Source of the DNA: Streptomyces sp. SCUT-3
GTDB taxonomy: Bacteria > Actinomycetota > Actinomycetes > Streptomycetales > Streptomycetaceae
Length of the DNA stretch: 64,000 nt
Reading direction: 5' to 3'
Assembly (NCBI RefSeq): GCF_014083985.1
Contig: NZ_CP046907.1
Span: forward strand, 5,714,501 to 5,778,500
The notes under the pieces are model-generated. The model worked only from the letters and a program-made list of their open reading frames with translations, ran no database searches and was not told the origin of the DNA. Numbering within the stretch: the stretch's first letter is position 1; the number at the start of each line of letters is the position of its first letter. A program made the position numbers and the translations under genes. Below are positions 24,380 through 33,791 of this stretch, piece after piece.

Positions 24380-25818
24380 CGGCGACCGCACCGACGCACC
24401 CCGGATTCGCCGCCGCCCGCCAGGTGGCCGACGCCCTGCTGTTCGAGGGCTACGTGCTCTACCCGTACCGGGCCTCCGCCGCCAAGAACCGGCTGCGCTG
24501 GCAGTTCGGGGTGCTCGTGCCGCCCGGGTGGGGCGCCGACAGCGGCGAGCACGACTTCCAGAGCACGCAGGTCCTGATGGAGCCGCGGCGCGGTGCCACG
24601 CTCTTCGTCCGGCTGCGCTTCCTGCACGTCCGGCGGCGCACCGTGCAGCGGCTCCGCCCCGGCGGCCGGTTCGAGACCGTCCCCGCCCTGGAACTCGAGG
24701 ACCGGGTCCTCACCCCCTGGGACGAGGGGGTCGAGGAGCAGGTCGAGGTGGCCGTGCCGGCGGAGGAACTGGCCGGCGCGGGCCGCTCGCTGCCCTTCGA
24801 CCGGCCGGCCCGCGAGGAGACCGAGGCCGTGCACGACGCGGACGGGCGCACGGTGGGCCGCCTGGTGCACCGGCGCGAGCGGGTCACCGGCCTCCTGCGG
24901 CTGTCCGCGGACCCGCTCGCGGGCCCGTACGCGGCGGTGCGGCTGACCGCACGGGTGGAGAACACCGGCGGCCTGCCGCCGGGAGGGCCCGCCGCCCGCC
25001 GCGAGGACGTCCTGCCGCGCTCACTGGTCGCCGCCCACCTGCTGCTGGGCCTGGACGCGGGGGCGTTCCTGTCCGCGGCCGACCCGCCCGAGTGGGCCCG
25101 GGCGGCCGCCGCGCAGTGCGAGAACCTGCACACCTGGCCGGTGCTCGCGGGACCCTCCGGCGGCGCGGACGTCGTGCTGTCGTCCCCCATCGTCGTGGAG
25201 GACCACCCGGCCGTCGCGCCCGAGAGCCCCGGCGCCCTCTACGACGCCACCGAGATCGACGAGATCCTCGCCCTGCGCACCGCCGCCCTGACCGACGAGG
25301 AGAAGCGGCAGGCGCGCGGCACCGACGCACGGGCGGCCGCCGTGATCGACCTGGCCGACTCGATGCCCCCCGAGGTCCTGGAACGGCTGCACGGCGCCGT
25401 GCGCTCCCTGCGGGAGGTCACCGCGGCGGACCGCGCCACCGAGGCGGACCGCGCCACCGAGGCGGACCGGACGGGCACCGGCTCCGGTCCGGGCGCCCCC
25501 TCCGCCCCGGACACCCCCTGGTGGGACCCCGCCGCGGACCGGGACGTCGACCCCGTGCGCGACCGGGTCCTGGTGGACGGCCGGCCGGTGGGCGCCGGCA
25601 GCCGCGTGCTGCTGCGGCCGGGACCGCGGCGCACCGACGCGCAGGACCTGTTCCTGCACGGGCGGAGCGCGCGGGTCGAGGCGGTGCTCCACGACGTCGA
25701 CGGCGGGGTGCACCTGGCCGTGACCGTGGAGGGCGACCCCGGGACGGACCTGCGCCGCGAGCAGGGCCGGTTCTGGTACTTCCAGCCCGACGAGGTCGCA
25801 CCCCTGGAGGACGCGTGA
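24376..25818 (+). CDS. Large hydrogenase-operon protein of unknown function
   Basis: 480 residues. The N-terminal part opens with a conserved-looking ADALLFEGYVLYPYRASAAKNRLRWQFGV, then a beta-rich domain to about 260 and a helical region to 350. A twice-repeated ADRATE motif (about 352-366) leads into a C-terminal beta-barrel-like domain (about 390-480, VRDRVLVDGRPVGAGSRVLLRPG). I recognise it only as a frequent companion of group 1h hydrogenases in streptomycetes, not by a named domain. It is coupled by ATGA upstream and by GTGA to the protease gene. Confidence 0.65.
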   Translation: MTATAPTHPGFAAARQVADALLFEGYVLYPYRASAAKNRLRWQFGVLVPPGWGADSGEHDFQSTQVLMEPRRGATLFVRLRFLHVRRRTVQRLRPGGRFETVPALELEDRVLTPWDEGVEEQVEVAVPAEELAGAGRSLPFDRPAREETEAVHDADGRTVGRLVHRRERVTGLLRLSADPLAGPYAAVRLTARVENTGGLPPGGPAARREDVLPRSLVAAHLLLGLDAGAFLSAADPPEWARAAAAQCENLHTWPVLAGPSGGADVVLSSPIVVEDHPAVAPESPGALYDATEIDEILALRTAALTDEEKRQARGTDARAAAVIDLADSMPPEVLERLHGAVRSLREVTAADRATEADRATEADRTGTGSGPGAPSAPDTPWWDPAADRDVDPVRDRVLVDGRPVGAGSRVLLRPGPRRTDAQDLFLHGRSARVEAVLHDVDGGVHLAVTVEGDPGTDLRREQGRFWYFQPDEVAPLEDA

Positions 25819-26378
25819 GCACCGCCGGCCCGCCCGCCGCCCCCCGGGGGCGCGTCCTGGTCGCGGGGGTGGGCAACGTCTTCCTCGGCGACGACGGCTT
25901 CGGGGTGGAGGTCGTCCGCCGCCTGTCCGCGCACCCGCTCCCCGAGGGCGTCGAGGTCGTGGACACCGGCGTCCGCGGACTCCACCTCGCCTACCGGATG
26001 CTGGACGGCTACCGCACGGTGCTGCTGGTGGACGCCACCGCGCGCGGGGGCGCACCCGGCACCCTCTACCTCGTCGACGCCACCGGCGGGGGCCCGGGCG
26101 GCCCCGGCGGCGCGGTGCTCGACGGGCACCGCATGACCCCGGACACCGTGCTCGCCCTGCTGGACACGCTCAGCGCGGGCACCGGCGCCGACCGCCCGGG
26201 GCGGGTCCTGGTCGTCGGCTGCGAACCGGCCCGCACCGAGGAGGGCATCGGGCTCAGCCCGCCGGTCGAGGCGGCGGTGGAGGAGGCGGTGCGGCTGGTC
26301 CTGCGCACCGTGCGGGAGGACGGGGGACCGCGGACGGCGCCGCCGGACGCGGCGGAACCGGTGGCCGGCAACCAGTGA
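25815..26378 (+). CDS. Hydrogenase maturation endopeptidase (M52, HyaD/HycI type)
   Basis: 187-residue protease that removes the C-terminal tail of the large subunit after nickel insertion. GVGNVFLGDDGFGVEVV at residues 18-34 is the family signature; the acidic residue of the GDDG...GVEVV segment and the Asp in VVDTGVRG act as Ni-sensing ligands in homologues, with a His near GHRMTPDTVL as third ligand. The substrate is presumably HhyL. GTG start overlaps the upstream stop. The C-terminal end and stop lie in a 16-base tandem duplication, so this stop may have been created or moved recently. Confidence 0.9.
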   Translation: MSTAGPPAAPRGRVLVAGVGNVFLGDDGFGVEVVRRLSAHPLPEGVEVVDTGVRGLHLAYRMLDGYRTVLLVDATARGGAPGTLYLVDATGGGPGGPGGAVLDGHRMTPDTVLALLDTLSAGTGADRPGRVLVVGCEPARTEEGIGLSPPVEAAVEEAVRLVLRTVREDGGPRTAPPDAAEPVAGNQ

Positions 26379-26396
26379 GACCGGCAACCAGTGAGA
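26365..26396 (+). repeat. Perfect 16-base tandem duplication at the protease stop
   Basis: CCGGCAACCAGTGAGA occurs twice back to back (26365-26380 and 26381-26396). The first copy contains the protease stop TGA; the second lies between that stop and the ribosome site of the 33-residue peptide. A duplication of 16 bases changes frame, so it neatly isolates the two genes. Confidence 0.9.
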
Positions 26397-26408
26397 GGAG
26401 ACACCACC

Positions 26409-26510
26409 ATGCGCAGGACCATCGCGGTCGCGGTCGTGGCCGCACTCGTAGCGGCCTTCGTGCAGGCACTGCCCGACATCAGGCGCTACCTGCGGATCCG
26501 CTCGATGTGA
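26409..26510 (+). CDS. 33-residue membrane peptide, DUF6893-like
   Basis: MRRTIAVAVVAALVAAFVQ, then a basic ALPDIRRYLRIRSM. A single hydrophobic helix (residues 4-20) is followed by an amphipathic Arg-rich tail ending in RYLRIRSM, as in the small DUF6893 family. A good Shine-Dalgarno GAGAGGAG lies 9 bases before the ATG. Position inside the hydrogenase cluster suggests a membrane anchor or small regulator, but this is only inferred. Confidence 0.75.
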   Translation: MRRTIAVAVVAALVAAFVQALPDIRRYLRIRSM

Positions 26511-26612
26511 GGGCGGCCGTCCCGTACCGTCCGTCCGCCCTGTACCGCGTCCGTCCGCCCCGCGCCGCCCCGCCCCCGAACGGGGCACACCGCACCGCGG
26601 CGGCGGCGCGGC

Positions 26613-26642
26613 TGAACGGCCGCGTCCCGGCCCGGCCGTTCA
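26613..26642. promoter_or_regulatory. Inverted repeat upstream of hypA
   Basis: Perfect 9-base arms TGAACGGCC (26613-26621) and GGCCGTTCA (26634-26642) are separated by 12 bases, 38 bases before the hypA start. This is the largest gap inside the hydrogenase block (170 bases), so it may be an operator or attenuator separating structural and maturation genes. Confidence 0.4.
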
Positions 26643-26680
26643 ATGGGGCCGGGCGGACGGGCCGCACCGGAGAGAGACCG

Positions 26681-27118
26681 ATGCATGAGATGTCCATCGC
26701 GCTGGCGGTCGTGGAACAGGTGGAGCAGGCGGCACGGGCCGGCGGCGCCACCGGGGTGGCCGGCGTGCGGCTGCGGATCGGCGAACTCGCCGGAGTGGTC
26801 CCCGACGCGCTGAGCTTCTGCTTCGAACTGGCCTGCGCAGGAACCCTGCTGGAGGGCGCCGAACTGGAGGCGGAACAGGTGCCGGCCCGGGCCCGGTGCG
26901 GGCCGTGCGCCGACGAGTGGGCGGTCGGAATGCCGCCGCAACTGTGCTGCCCCCGCTGCGGCACGGCCGCCGCCGGACTGCTCTCCGGCCGGGAACTGCA
27001 CATCGCCGCAGTGCACTGGGCGGACGGGGACGTCCCGCCGCACGGAAGGACCCCCGGGGACGGCCCCGGGGGAACAGGAGGGGGAACGGCCCCCGTACCG
27101 CCCCGCGAGGAGTGTTGA
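26681..27118 (+). CDS. hypA: Hydrogenase nickel insertion protein HypA
   Basis: 145 residues. MHEMSIALAVVEQV gives the N-terminal Met-His-Glu nickel site. The zinc ribbon has CGPC near residue 69 and CCPRCG near 88. HypA passes nickel, with HypB, to the large-subunit precursor. The C-terminal 35 residues beyond the usual 110-115 are Gly/Pro-rich and extra. ATG follows GGAGAGAGACCG. It begins the hypABFCDE series, whose genes mostly overlap or are within a few bases. Confidence 0.93.
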   Translation: MHEMSIALAVVEQVEQAARAGGATGVAGVRLRIGELAGVVPDALSFCFELACAGTLLEGAELEAEQVPARARCGPCADEWAVGMPPQLCCPRCGTAAAGLLSGRELHIAAVHWADGDVPPHGRTPGDGPGGTGGGTAPVPPREEC

Positions 27119-27120
27119 GC

Positions 27121-27912
27121 ATGTGCCGTGTCACCGACCTGCAGCAGGCCGTACTCGCCAAGAACGACGCCTGCGCCCACGCGCTCCGCGCGAACCTGGC
27201 GCAACGCGGGACCGCGGTGGTCAACCTGCTGTCCAGCCCGGGCAGCGGGAAGACCGCCCTGCTCGAACGGGAACTGGTCCTGGCCCGGGAGCGGGGAGTG
27301 CCGGTGGTCGCGCTGACCGCCGACCTGGCCACCGAGAACGACGCCGTCCGCCTGGCCCGGTCGGGCGTCCCGGTCAAGCAGGTGCTCACCGACGGGCTGT
27401 GCCACCTGGAGGCGGGGATGCTGGGCAGCCACCTGACCGGCTGGCTGCCCGGGGACACCCGGCTGCTGTTCGTCGAGAACGTCGGCAACCTGGTCTGCCC
27501 CGCCTCCTACGACCTCGGCGAGTCCCTGAGGGTGGTGCTGGCCTCGGTCACCGAGGGGGAGGACAAGCCGCTGAAGTACCCGACGGCCTTCGGAACGGCC
27601 CACCTGGTGGTGGTGACCAAGACCGACATCGCCGCCGCCGTCGGCTTCGACGAGGACGCCTTCCGCGCCCACGTCGAACAGGTGAACCCCGGGGTGGAGG
27701 TGCTGCTGACCTCCGCCCGCACCGGGGAGGGGGCCGGCCTCCTGCTGGAGCGGGCCCTGGCGGCAGGCGACGGCGGCCCCGTCCACGCCCCGGTCATGGC
27801 CGGGCCACCGCAGCACCACGGGCACGACCACGGCGGGCACGACCACCACGACCACCACGGGCCGGTCGCCGGTGCCGCGTCCCGCCGCGGCGCGGAGGGG
27901 ACCGGGGAGTGA
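27121..27912 (+). CDS. hypB: Hydrogenase GTPase HypB with C-terminal histidine-rich tail
   Basis: 263 residues. GTPase motifs: P-loop SSPGSGKT at 38-45, ALTADLATENDA, the base-specificity motif VTKTDIA near 160, and the metal-site region TDGLCHLEAGM. It drives nickel insertion by GTP hydrolysis. Unusually, the nickel-storing histidine stretch HHGHDHGGHDHHDHHG is at the C-terminus (about 236-252), whereas family members with a His tract usually carry it at the N-terminus; here the N-terminus (MCRVTDLQQAV) has none. It begins 2 bases after the hypA stop and overlaps hypF by 4 bases. Confidence 0.93.
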   Translation: MCRVTDLQQAVLAKNDACAHALRANLAQRGTAVVNLLSSPGSGKTALLERELVLARERGVPVVALTADLATENDAVRLARSGVPVKQVLTDGLCHLEAGMLGSHLTGWLPGDTRLLFVENVGNLVCPASYDLGESLRVVLASVTEGEDKPLKYPTAFGTAHLVVVTKTDIAAAVGFDEDAFRAHVEQVNPGVEVLLTSARTGEGAGLLLERALAAGDGGPVHAPVMAGPPQHHGHDHGGHDHHDHHGPVAGAASRRGAEGTGE

Positions 27913-30359
27913 CGGCCGGCCAGGAGGGCACCGCGGTCGCCGAGGCGGTGCAGCGGCGCCGCGTCACGGTGCGGGGCGTGGTCCAGGGGGTCGGGTTCCG
28001 CCCGTTCGTCCACGCGCTCGCCACCGGACTGGGCCTGGCCGGGCACGTGGCCAACACCGGCGAGGGCGTCGTCGCGGAGGTCGAGGGCCCGCCCGGTGCC
28101 GTGGCCGCCTTCTGCGACCGGCTCGCCGCCCAGGCGCCGCCGCTGGCCGTCGTGGAGTCCGTCGACCACCGGGAGGTCGCCGCCACCGGCGGCACCGGCT
28201 TCGCCATCCTCGCCTCCCGGGCGGGCGGCGCGGGCCGCACGCTGGTGCCCCCGGACACGGCCACCTGCGGCGACTGCCTGGCCGAACTGGCCGACCCGGC
28301 CGACCGCCGCCACCGCCACCCCTTCATCACCTGCACCCACTGCGGGCCGCGCTTCACCATCGTCACCGGGCTGCCCTACGACCGGGCCAACACCACCATG
28401 GCCCGCTTCCCGATGTGCCCGGACTGCTCCCGCGAGTACGCCGACCCCGCCGACCGCCGCTTCCACGCCCAGCCGGTGTCCTGCCACACCTGCGGCCCCC
28501 GCCTGCGCCTGCTGGTGCGCGGCGCGCGCCCCGGCGGCGCCCCCCGGCAGGAGACCGGGCCGGACCCGGTGGCCCGGGCCCGGCGCCTGCTCGCGGACGG
28601 CGCGGTCCTCGCGGTCAAGGGGTTGGGCGGCTACCACCTCGCCTGCGACGCGGAGAACGCCGGCGCCGTCACCCTGCTGCGCCGCCGCAAGGCCCGCGGG
28701 GACAAGCCGTTCGCCCTGATGGCCCGCGAGGTGTCCGACGTTGCGCACCTGGTGCACGCGGGCCCGCAGGAGCGGGCCCTGCTCACCGGCACCGTCAGAC
28801 CCGTCGTCCTGCTGCGCCGCCGCACGGGCACCGGCCCCCGGGGCGGCATGAACGGCACGAACGGCACGAACGGGCCGGCCCCGCGGCCGGCCGACGCCGT
28901 CGCCCCGGCCGCGCCGGACCTGGGCGTCATGCTGCCCTACACGCCGCTGCACCACCTCCTCCTCGGGCTTCCCGGCGACCCGCCCGGGCCGCGCCTGCTC
29001 GTCATGACCAGCGGGAACCTGGCCGGTGAGCCGATCGTCACCGACGACGCGGAGGCGCTGGAGCGGCTGGCCCCGCTGGCCGACGCCTGGCTCGCGCACG
29101 ACCGCGGGATCCACGTCCCGTGCGACGACTCGGTGGTGCGCGTGTGCGACGGCGAGGTGCTGCCGGTGCGCCGCTCGCGCGGCTACGTCCCCTCCCCGCT
29201 GGAACTGCCCGTACCGGTGCGGGCGTCGCTGTCCGTCGGCGGGGACCTGAAGAACACCTTCTGCCTGGCCCGGGGACGCCGCGCCTGGTTGTCCGGGCAC
29301 GTCGGAGACATGGACGACCTGGCGACGCAGACCGGGTTCGAGCGCGCCGAACGCCAACTGGAGGCGATCACCGGGGTGGTGCCGGAGGTCCTGGCCGCCG
29401 ACCGGCACCCCGGCTACCGCTCCGGGCAGTGGGCGCGGCGCCGGGCCGGCGGCCGTCCGGTCCTGGGCGTGCAGCACCACCACGCGCACGTCGCCGCCGC
29501 CATGGCCGAGCACGGCCTCGACGGCAGCCGCCCGGTGATCGGCGTCGCGTTCGACGGCACCGGCTACGGCGACGACGGCGCGGTGTGGGGCGGCGAGGTC
29601 CTGGTGGCGGACTACGACGGGTTCCGCCGGCACCTGCAGCTCGCCTACGTGCCGCTGCCCGGCGGCGACGCCTGCGTACGCCTCCCGTACCGCACGGCCC
29701 TGGCGCACCTGCGCGCCGCGGGGATCGACTGGGCGGACGACCTGCCCTGCACCGCCGCCTGCCCCGGGCCCGAACGCCGGCTCCTGGCCCGCCAGCTCGC
29801 ACGGGGCCTCAACTGCGTGCCCGCCTCCAGCATGGGCCGGCTGTTCGACGCGGTGTCCTCGCTGGCCGGGGTGTGCCACAGGGCCGGGTACGAGGCCCAG
29901 GCCGCCGTCGAACTGGAAGCCGCGGCGCTGGCCGCGCCCGGCGACGACGCGCCCGGCTACACCTTCGCGCTGCGGCCCGCGTCCCCCGGCGCCGGTGCGG
30001 CCGGTGCGGCCGACCTGGTCGCGGACCCGGCGCCGCTGCTGTCGGCGGTCGTCGCCGACCTGCGGGCGGGCGCCGGAGCGGCCCGGATCGCGGCGCGCTT
30101 CCACCGCGCGGTGGCCGGCCTCGTCCGCAGCGCCTGCGCCGCGGCGCGCGAGCGGCACGGCGTGGAGACCGTCGCGCTGACCGGGGGAGTGTTCGCCAAC
30201 GCCCTGCTCTCCTCGGCCTGCGCCGGTGCGCTGCGCCGGGACGGCTTCACGGTCCTGCGCCACCGCCTCGTACCGCCCAACGACGGAGGACTGGCCCTCG
30301 GCCAGGCCGTGGTCGCAGCCCGGGCCGGCGCCCCGCCGGCGGGCGGGCGGGCCCCCTGA
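27909..30359 (+). CDS. hypF: Carbamoyltransferase HypF
   Basis: 816-residue enzyme that makes the thiocarboxamide on HypE for cyanide-ligand synthesis. Domains in order: acylphosphatase (about 15-105, [18 protein letters not shown]), two C4 zinc fingers (about 115-215, [12 protein letters not shown] ... [21 protein letters not shown] ... SCHTCGPRL), YrdC-like domain (about 225-440, [12 protein letters not shown]), and a Kae1-like carbamoyltransferase domain (about 470-800, [14 protein letters not shown] and GGVFANALL). A small NGTNGTNG repeat sits in the linker at about 315. GTG start overlaps the hypB stop. Confidence 0.95.
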   Translation: MTAGQEGTAVAEAVQRRRVTVRGVVQGVGFRPFVHALATGLGLAGHVANTGEGVVAEVEGPPGAVAAFCDRLAAQAPPLAVVESVDHREVAATGGTGFAILASRAGGAGRTLVPPDTATCGDCLAELADPADRRHRHPFITCTHCGPRFTIVTGLPYDRANTTMARFPMCPDCSREYADPADRRFHAQPVSCHTCGPRLRLLVRGARPGGAPRQETGPDPVARARRLLADGAVLAVKGLGGYHLACDAENAGAVTLLRRRKARGDKPFALMAREVSDVAHLVHAGPQERALLTGTVRPVVLLRRRTGTGPRGGMNGTNGTNGPAPRPADAVAPAAPDLGVMLPYTPLHHLLLGLPGDPPGPRLLVMTSGNLAGEPIVTDDAEALERLAPLADAWLAHDRGIHVPCDDSVVRVCDGEVLPVRRSRGYVPSPLELPVPVRASLSVGGDLKNTFCLARGRRAWLSGHVGDMDDLATQTGFERAERQLEAITGVVPEVLAADRHPGYRSGQWARRRAGGRPVLGVQHHHAHVAAAMAEHGLDGSRPVIGVAFDGTGYGDDGAVWGGEVLVADYDGFRRHLQLAYVPLPGGDACVRLPYRTALAHLRAAGIDWADDLPCTAACPGPERRLLARQLARGLNCVPASSMGRLFDAVSSLAGVCHRAGYEAQAAVELEAAALAAPGDDAPGYTFALRPASPGAGAAGAADLVADPAPLLSAVVADLRAGAGAARIAARFHRAVAGLVRSACAAARERHGVETVALTGGVFANALLSSACAGALRRDGFTVLRHRLVPPNDGGLALGQAVVAARAGAPPAGGRAP

Positions 30360-30415
30360 CCGCGGACCCGCGGCAGGAGCGGCGGACCGGACCCACCGAG
30401 CAGAGGAGGACCCTT

Positions 30416-30772
30416 ATGTGCCTGGCCGTACCGGGCAAGGTTGTGGAGATCGGGGAGCGGGACGGAACCCGAACGGCCACCGTCGACTTCGGCGGCGTGG
30501 TCAAGGAGGTGTGCCTGGAGTACCTGCCGGACCTGCGGGTGGGCGAGTACGCCATCGTCCACGTGGGGTTCGCCCTGCAGCGGCTGGACGAGGAGTCGGC
30601 CCGGCGCACCCTCGCCCTGTTCGAGGAACTCGGGATGCTCCAGGAGGAGTTCGGCGACCCCTGGGAGGCGGCCGCCGGGACGGACGGCGCGCCGCCCTCC
30701 CCGGCCGGCGGCGCCGGCGGCGAAGCGGGCGGCGGAGACGGAAACGGCACGACCGAGGAGGCACGGCAGTGA
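30416..30772 (+). CDS. hypC: Hydrogenase assembly chaperone HypC
   Basis: 118 residues. [12 protein letters not shown] provides the essential N-terminal Cys2; [18 protein letters not shown] holds the conserved His. HypC carries the Fe(CN)2CO unit with HypD and chaperones the large subunit. Normal HypC is about 80-95 residues; the extra 30-residue C-terminal extension is Gly/Glu-rich and low complexity. CAGAGGAGG precedes the ATG. Its stop overlaps the hypD start (GTGA), coupling the two partners. Confidence 0.93.
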   Translation: MCLAVPGKVVEIGERDGTRTATVDFGGVVKEVCLEYLPDLRVGEYAIVHVGFALQRLDEESARRTLALFEELGMLQEEFGDPWEAAAGTDGAPPSPAGGAGGEAGGGDGNGTTEEARQ

Positions 30773-31893
30773 AGTACGTGGAGGAGTTCCAGAACCCCGA
30801 GGCGGCCCGGCGCCTGCTCGACGACATCCACGCCACCGTGACACGCCCGTGGGCGCTGATGGAGGTGTGCGGGGGCCAGACCCACAGCATCATCCGGCAC
30901 GGCATCGACCAACTCCTGCCCGACGAGGTGGAACTGATCCACGGTCCGGGCTGCCCGGTGTGCGTGACCCCGCTGGAGGTCATCGACAAGGCCCTGGAGA
31001 TCGCGTCCCGGCCCGGGGTGATCTTCTGCTCCTTCGGCGACATGCTGCGGGTGCCCGGCAGCGACCGGGACCTGTTCCGGGTCCGCGGCGAGGGCGGCGA
31101 CGTGCGCGTCGTCTACTCCCCGCTGGACGCGGTGCGCATCGCGCAGGAGAACCCGCGGCACGAGGTGGTGTTCTTCGGCATCGGCTTCGAGACCACCGCG
31201 CCGCCCAACGCCATGACGGTCCTCCAGGCCCGCCGGCTCGGCGTCACCAACTTCAGCATGCTGGTCTCCCACGTCAGGGTCCCCCCGGCCATCGAGGCGA
31301 TCATGCGCTCGCCGGAGTGCCGGGTGCAGGCGTTCCTCGCCGCCGGGCACGTGTGCAGCGTGATGGGCACCGGCGAGTACCCGGACCTCGCCGACCGGTT
31401 CGGGGTGCCGATCGTGGTGACCGGCTTCGAGCCGCTGGACGTCCTCGAGGGGGTCCGCCGCGCCGTCCGCCAGTTGGAACGGGGGGAGCACACGGTGGAC
31501 AACGCCTACCCGCGGGCGGTGCGCCCGGAGGGCAACCCCGCCGCGCGGGCCGTGCTGGAGGACGTCTTCGAGGTGACGGACCGCTCCTGGCGCGGCATCG
31601 GCGTCATCCCCGGCAGCGGCTGGCGGCTGTCCCCCCGCTACAGCGAGTTCGACGCGGAGCACCGCTTCCCGGTGTCCGGCATCGCCACCCGCGAGCCCGC
31701 GGCCTGCCGCAGCGGCGAGGTCCTGCAGGGCCTGCTGAAACCGCACGAGTGCGAGGCGTTCGGCACCGCGTGCACCCCGCGCACCCCCCTCGGGGCCACC
31801 ATGGTCTCCAGCGAGGGGGCGTGCGCCGCCTACTACCTCTACCGCCGCCTCGGCGGCACCCCGGCACCCCTGGAGGCGAGCCCCGTTGCCTGA
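30769..31893 (+). CDS. hypD: Hydrogenase formation protein HypD
   Basis: 374-residue Fe-S protein, scaffold for Fe(CN)2CO assembly. [16 protein letters not shown] and [14 protein letters not shown] carry conserved Cys residues; GAPPN-type [20 protein letters not shown] and the C-terminal [10 protein letters not shown] give the [4Fe-4S] ligands. The GTG start overlaps the hypC stop, and the 3' end overlaps hypE by 8 bases. Length and motif order are standard for the family. Confidence 0.95.
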   Translation: MKYVEEFQNPEAARRLLDDIHATVTRPWALMEVCGGQTHSIIRHGIDQLLPDEVELIHGPGCPVCVTPLEVIDKALEIASRPGVIFCSFGDMLRVPGSDRDLFRVRGEGGDVRVVYSPLDAVRIAQENPRHEVVFFGIGFETTAPPNAMTVLQARRLGVTNFSMLVSHVRVPPAIEAIMRSPECRVQAFLAAGHVCSVMGTGEYPDLADRFGVPIVVTGFEPLDVLEGVRRAVRQLERGEHTVDNAYPRAVRPEGNPAARAVLEDVFEVTDRSWRGIGVIPGSGWRLSPRYSEFDAEHRFPVSGIATREPAACRSGEVLQGLLKPHECEAFGTACTPRTPLGATMVSSEGACAAYYLYRRLGGTPAPLEASPVA

Positions 31894-33025
31894 GACCACT
31901 TCCGGCGCCGCACCCGGCGCCACCACCCTCCCCCCGGACGCCGCCCTCCTTCCGGACGACGGCGGCGCGCGGCCCGCCCCGGACTTCTCGGGCTGGACCT
32001 GCCCCGCCCCGCTGCGGGACCACCCCCGCGTGGTCATGGGCCACGGCGGGGGCGGCGCGATGTCCGCGGAGCTGGTCGAGCACGTCTTCGCCCCCGCCTT
32101 CGGCGGCCGGGTGCTGTCCGAACTGGGCGACGCCGCGGTCGTCCCGCTGGGCGGGGCGCGCCTGGCGTTCTCCACCGACTCCTTCGTGGTGCGGCCGCTG
32201 TTCTTCCCCGGCGGCAGCATCGGCGACCTCGCCGTCAACGGCACCGTCAACGACCTCGCCATGCGCGGTGCGCGGGCCGCCTACCTGTCCTGCGGATTCG
32301 TCCTCGAGGAGGGCGTGGAGATGGCGACGGTGGCCCGGGTGGCCGAGGCGCTGGGCGCGGCCGCCCGCGCCGCCGGCGTCGAGGTGGCGACCGGCGACAC
32401 CAAGGTGGTCGAGGCCGGCCACGGGGACGGCGTCTACGTCAACACCGCGGGGATCGGGCTCGTCCCGGAGGGCGTCGACCTGCGGCCCCAGCGCGTCGTG
32501 CCGGGGGACGTGGTGATCGTCAGCGGCGCGATCGGCGTCCACGGCGTGGCGATCATGAGCGTCCGGGACGGCCTGGAGTTCGGGGTGGAGGTCGTCAGCG
32601 ACTGCGCTGCCCTGGGCGGGCTGGTGGAGGCCGTGCTGGCGGTCACCCCCGACCTGCACGTACTGCGCGACCCGACGCGCGGCGGGCTCGCCGCCGCGCT
32701 CAACGAGATCGCGGCGGCCTCCGGCACCGGCGTGGTACTTCAGGAGCGCAGCATCCCGGTCCCCCCGGCCGTGGCCAACGCCTGCGCCGTGCTGGGACTG
32801 GACCCGATGCAGGTGGCCAACGAGGGCAAGCTCGTGGCGTTCGTGCCGCGCGAGCACGCCGACGCGGTGCTGGCCGCGATGCGGGAGCACCCCCTCGGCA
32901 GGGACGCCGCCGTCATCGGGGAGGCCGTGGAGGCGCACCCGGGCATGGTGGTGGCCCGCACCGGCCTGGGCGGCACCCGGGTGGTCGACCTGCCGGTCGG
33001 CGAGCAGCTGCCGCGCATCTGCTGA
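31886..33025 (+). CDS. hypE: Hydrogenase maturation protein HypE
   Basis: 379 residues of the PurM/AIR-synthase-like fold. It dehydrates the carbamoylated C-terminal cysteine made by HypF to a thiocyanate. The protein ends in PRIC, with the modified Cys as the last residue. ATP-binding features are [14 protein letters not shown] near 50, STDSFVV, and [20 protein letters not shown]. The start is a rare TTG at 31886 overlapping hypD by 8 bases, implying coupling. The N-terminal 45 residues are an extra Pro/Ala/Asp-rich leader. A strong terminator follows 19 bases after the stop. Confidence 0.94.
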   Translation: MPETTSGAAPGATTLPPDAALLPDDGGARPAPDFSGWTCPAPLRDHPRVVMGHGGGGAMSAELVEHVFAPAFGGRVLSELGDAAVVPLGGARLAFSTDSFVVRPLFFPGGSIGDLAVNGTVNDLAMRGARAAYLSCGFVLEEGVEMATVARVAEALGAAARAAGVEVATGDTKVVEAGHGDGVYVNTAGIGLVPEGVDLRPQRVVPGDVVIVSGAIGVHGVAIMSVRDGLEFGVEVVSDCAALGGLVEAVLAVTPDLHVLRDPTRGGLAAALNEIAAASGTGVVLQERSIPVPPAVANACAVLGLDPMQVANEGKLVAFVPREHADAVLAAMREHPLGRDAAVIGEAVEAHPGMVVARTGLGGTRVVDLPVGEQLPRIC

Positions 33026-33044
33026 CCCGCACGGGACATCCCGA

Positions 33045-33092
33045 GCGCGGAGGAGCGGCGGCCCCGGAACCGGGGCCGCCGCTCCTCCGCGC
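33045..33092 (+). terminator. Strong stem-loop ending the hydrogenase block
   Basis: Perfect 23-base arms (33045-33067 and 33070-33092) with a 2-base centre, 19 bases after the hypE stop. The rest of 33093-33275 has no convincing gene; a minus-strand tail ending in KSSAFTGVDPQDSSADRRPG at 33107 might be a fragment of an interrupted gene. Confidence 0.8.
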
Positions 33093-33275
33093 CGCGGCCG
33101 CGCTGGGTCAGCCGGGCCTGCGGTCGGCGGAGGAGTCCTGCGGGTCGACGCCGGTGAAGGCCGAGGACTTCTTTCCGCCGGGGGCCGCCGCCGTCCGGTG
33201 AAGCCGCCCGGTGGCGCCGGCTGCGGTCCGGCTCGTGCCGGTGGCCGAGCGCCTGGCCGCGCAGCCAGTGCCGCA

Positions 33276-33710
33276 TCAGGCAGCGTTTGCCCTGTCGGCG
33301 ACAGCGTGTGGGCGCCGGTCGTCGGCGTGGTCGGTGCCGTCGAGGGCGAAGTGGCGCAGGGCGGTGAACCGGGCTTCGATCCGGTTGAGCCAGGAGCTGT
33401 TGGTGGGGGTGCAGGCGATCCCGACGTTGTTCGCCGTCGCCCGGGTACCGACCCGCCGGCACTTCTTCGTCGTCAGGTGCGGGGAGAAGTTGTCACAGGC
33501 GATCGCGATGCGGACCTCGGGCGGGCAGAGGCTGCGCAGGCAGCGGCAGGACTCCAGGAACCGGGTGCGCTTCTTGACCGGTTTGATGTGGCCGTAGAGC
33601 TTGTCCTTGGTCGGTTCCGGGGCGGCGAACAGGTGCCGTGTTCCGCCGTGGCGGTTGTAGGCCGCCCGCCGCCTGCGACGTGGTTGGCGACCTTGCCGAG
33701 ACCGGCTGAT
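33276..33710 (-). mobile_element. IS630-family transposase remnant
   Basis: A minus-strand frame reads AAYNRHGGTRHLFAAPEPTK, DKLYGHIKPVKKRTRFLESC, IAIACDNFSPHLTT, ACTPTNSSWLNRIEARFTAL and RHFALDGTDH, the DDE-domain blocks of IS630-type transposases (second Asp in CDNFSPH, Glu in NRIEA). The N-terminal half is missing upstream of about 33710, and part of the C-terminal segment between GTDH and the last RANAA is deleted. No terminal inverted repeats found. It is a dead copy marking an old insertion next to the hydrogenase terminator. Confidence 0.8.
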
Positions 33711-33791
33711 GATCCGCCAGGCGCGCGGCTCCCTCCGTGCGGTGGTCGGATCGCCGCCCGGGAGACGTAACAGCCGTAACGTCCGGCACTG

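Noticed and set aside
33107-33275. Minus-strand tail ending KSSAFTGVDPQDSSADRRPG as a gene
   Set aside because: No start, no recognisable domain and adjoining a transposase scar; mentioned only as a possible fragment.
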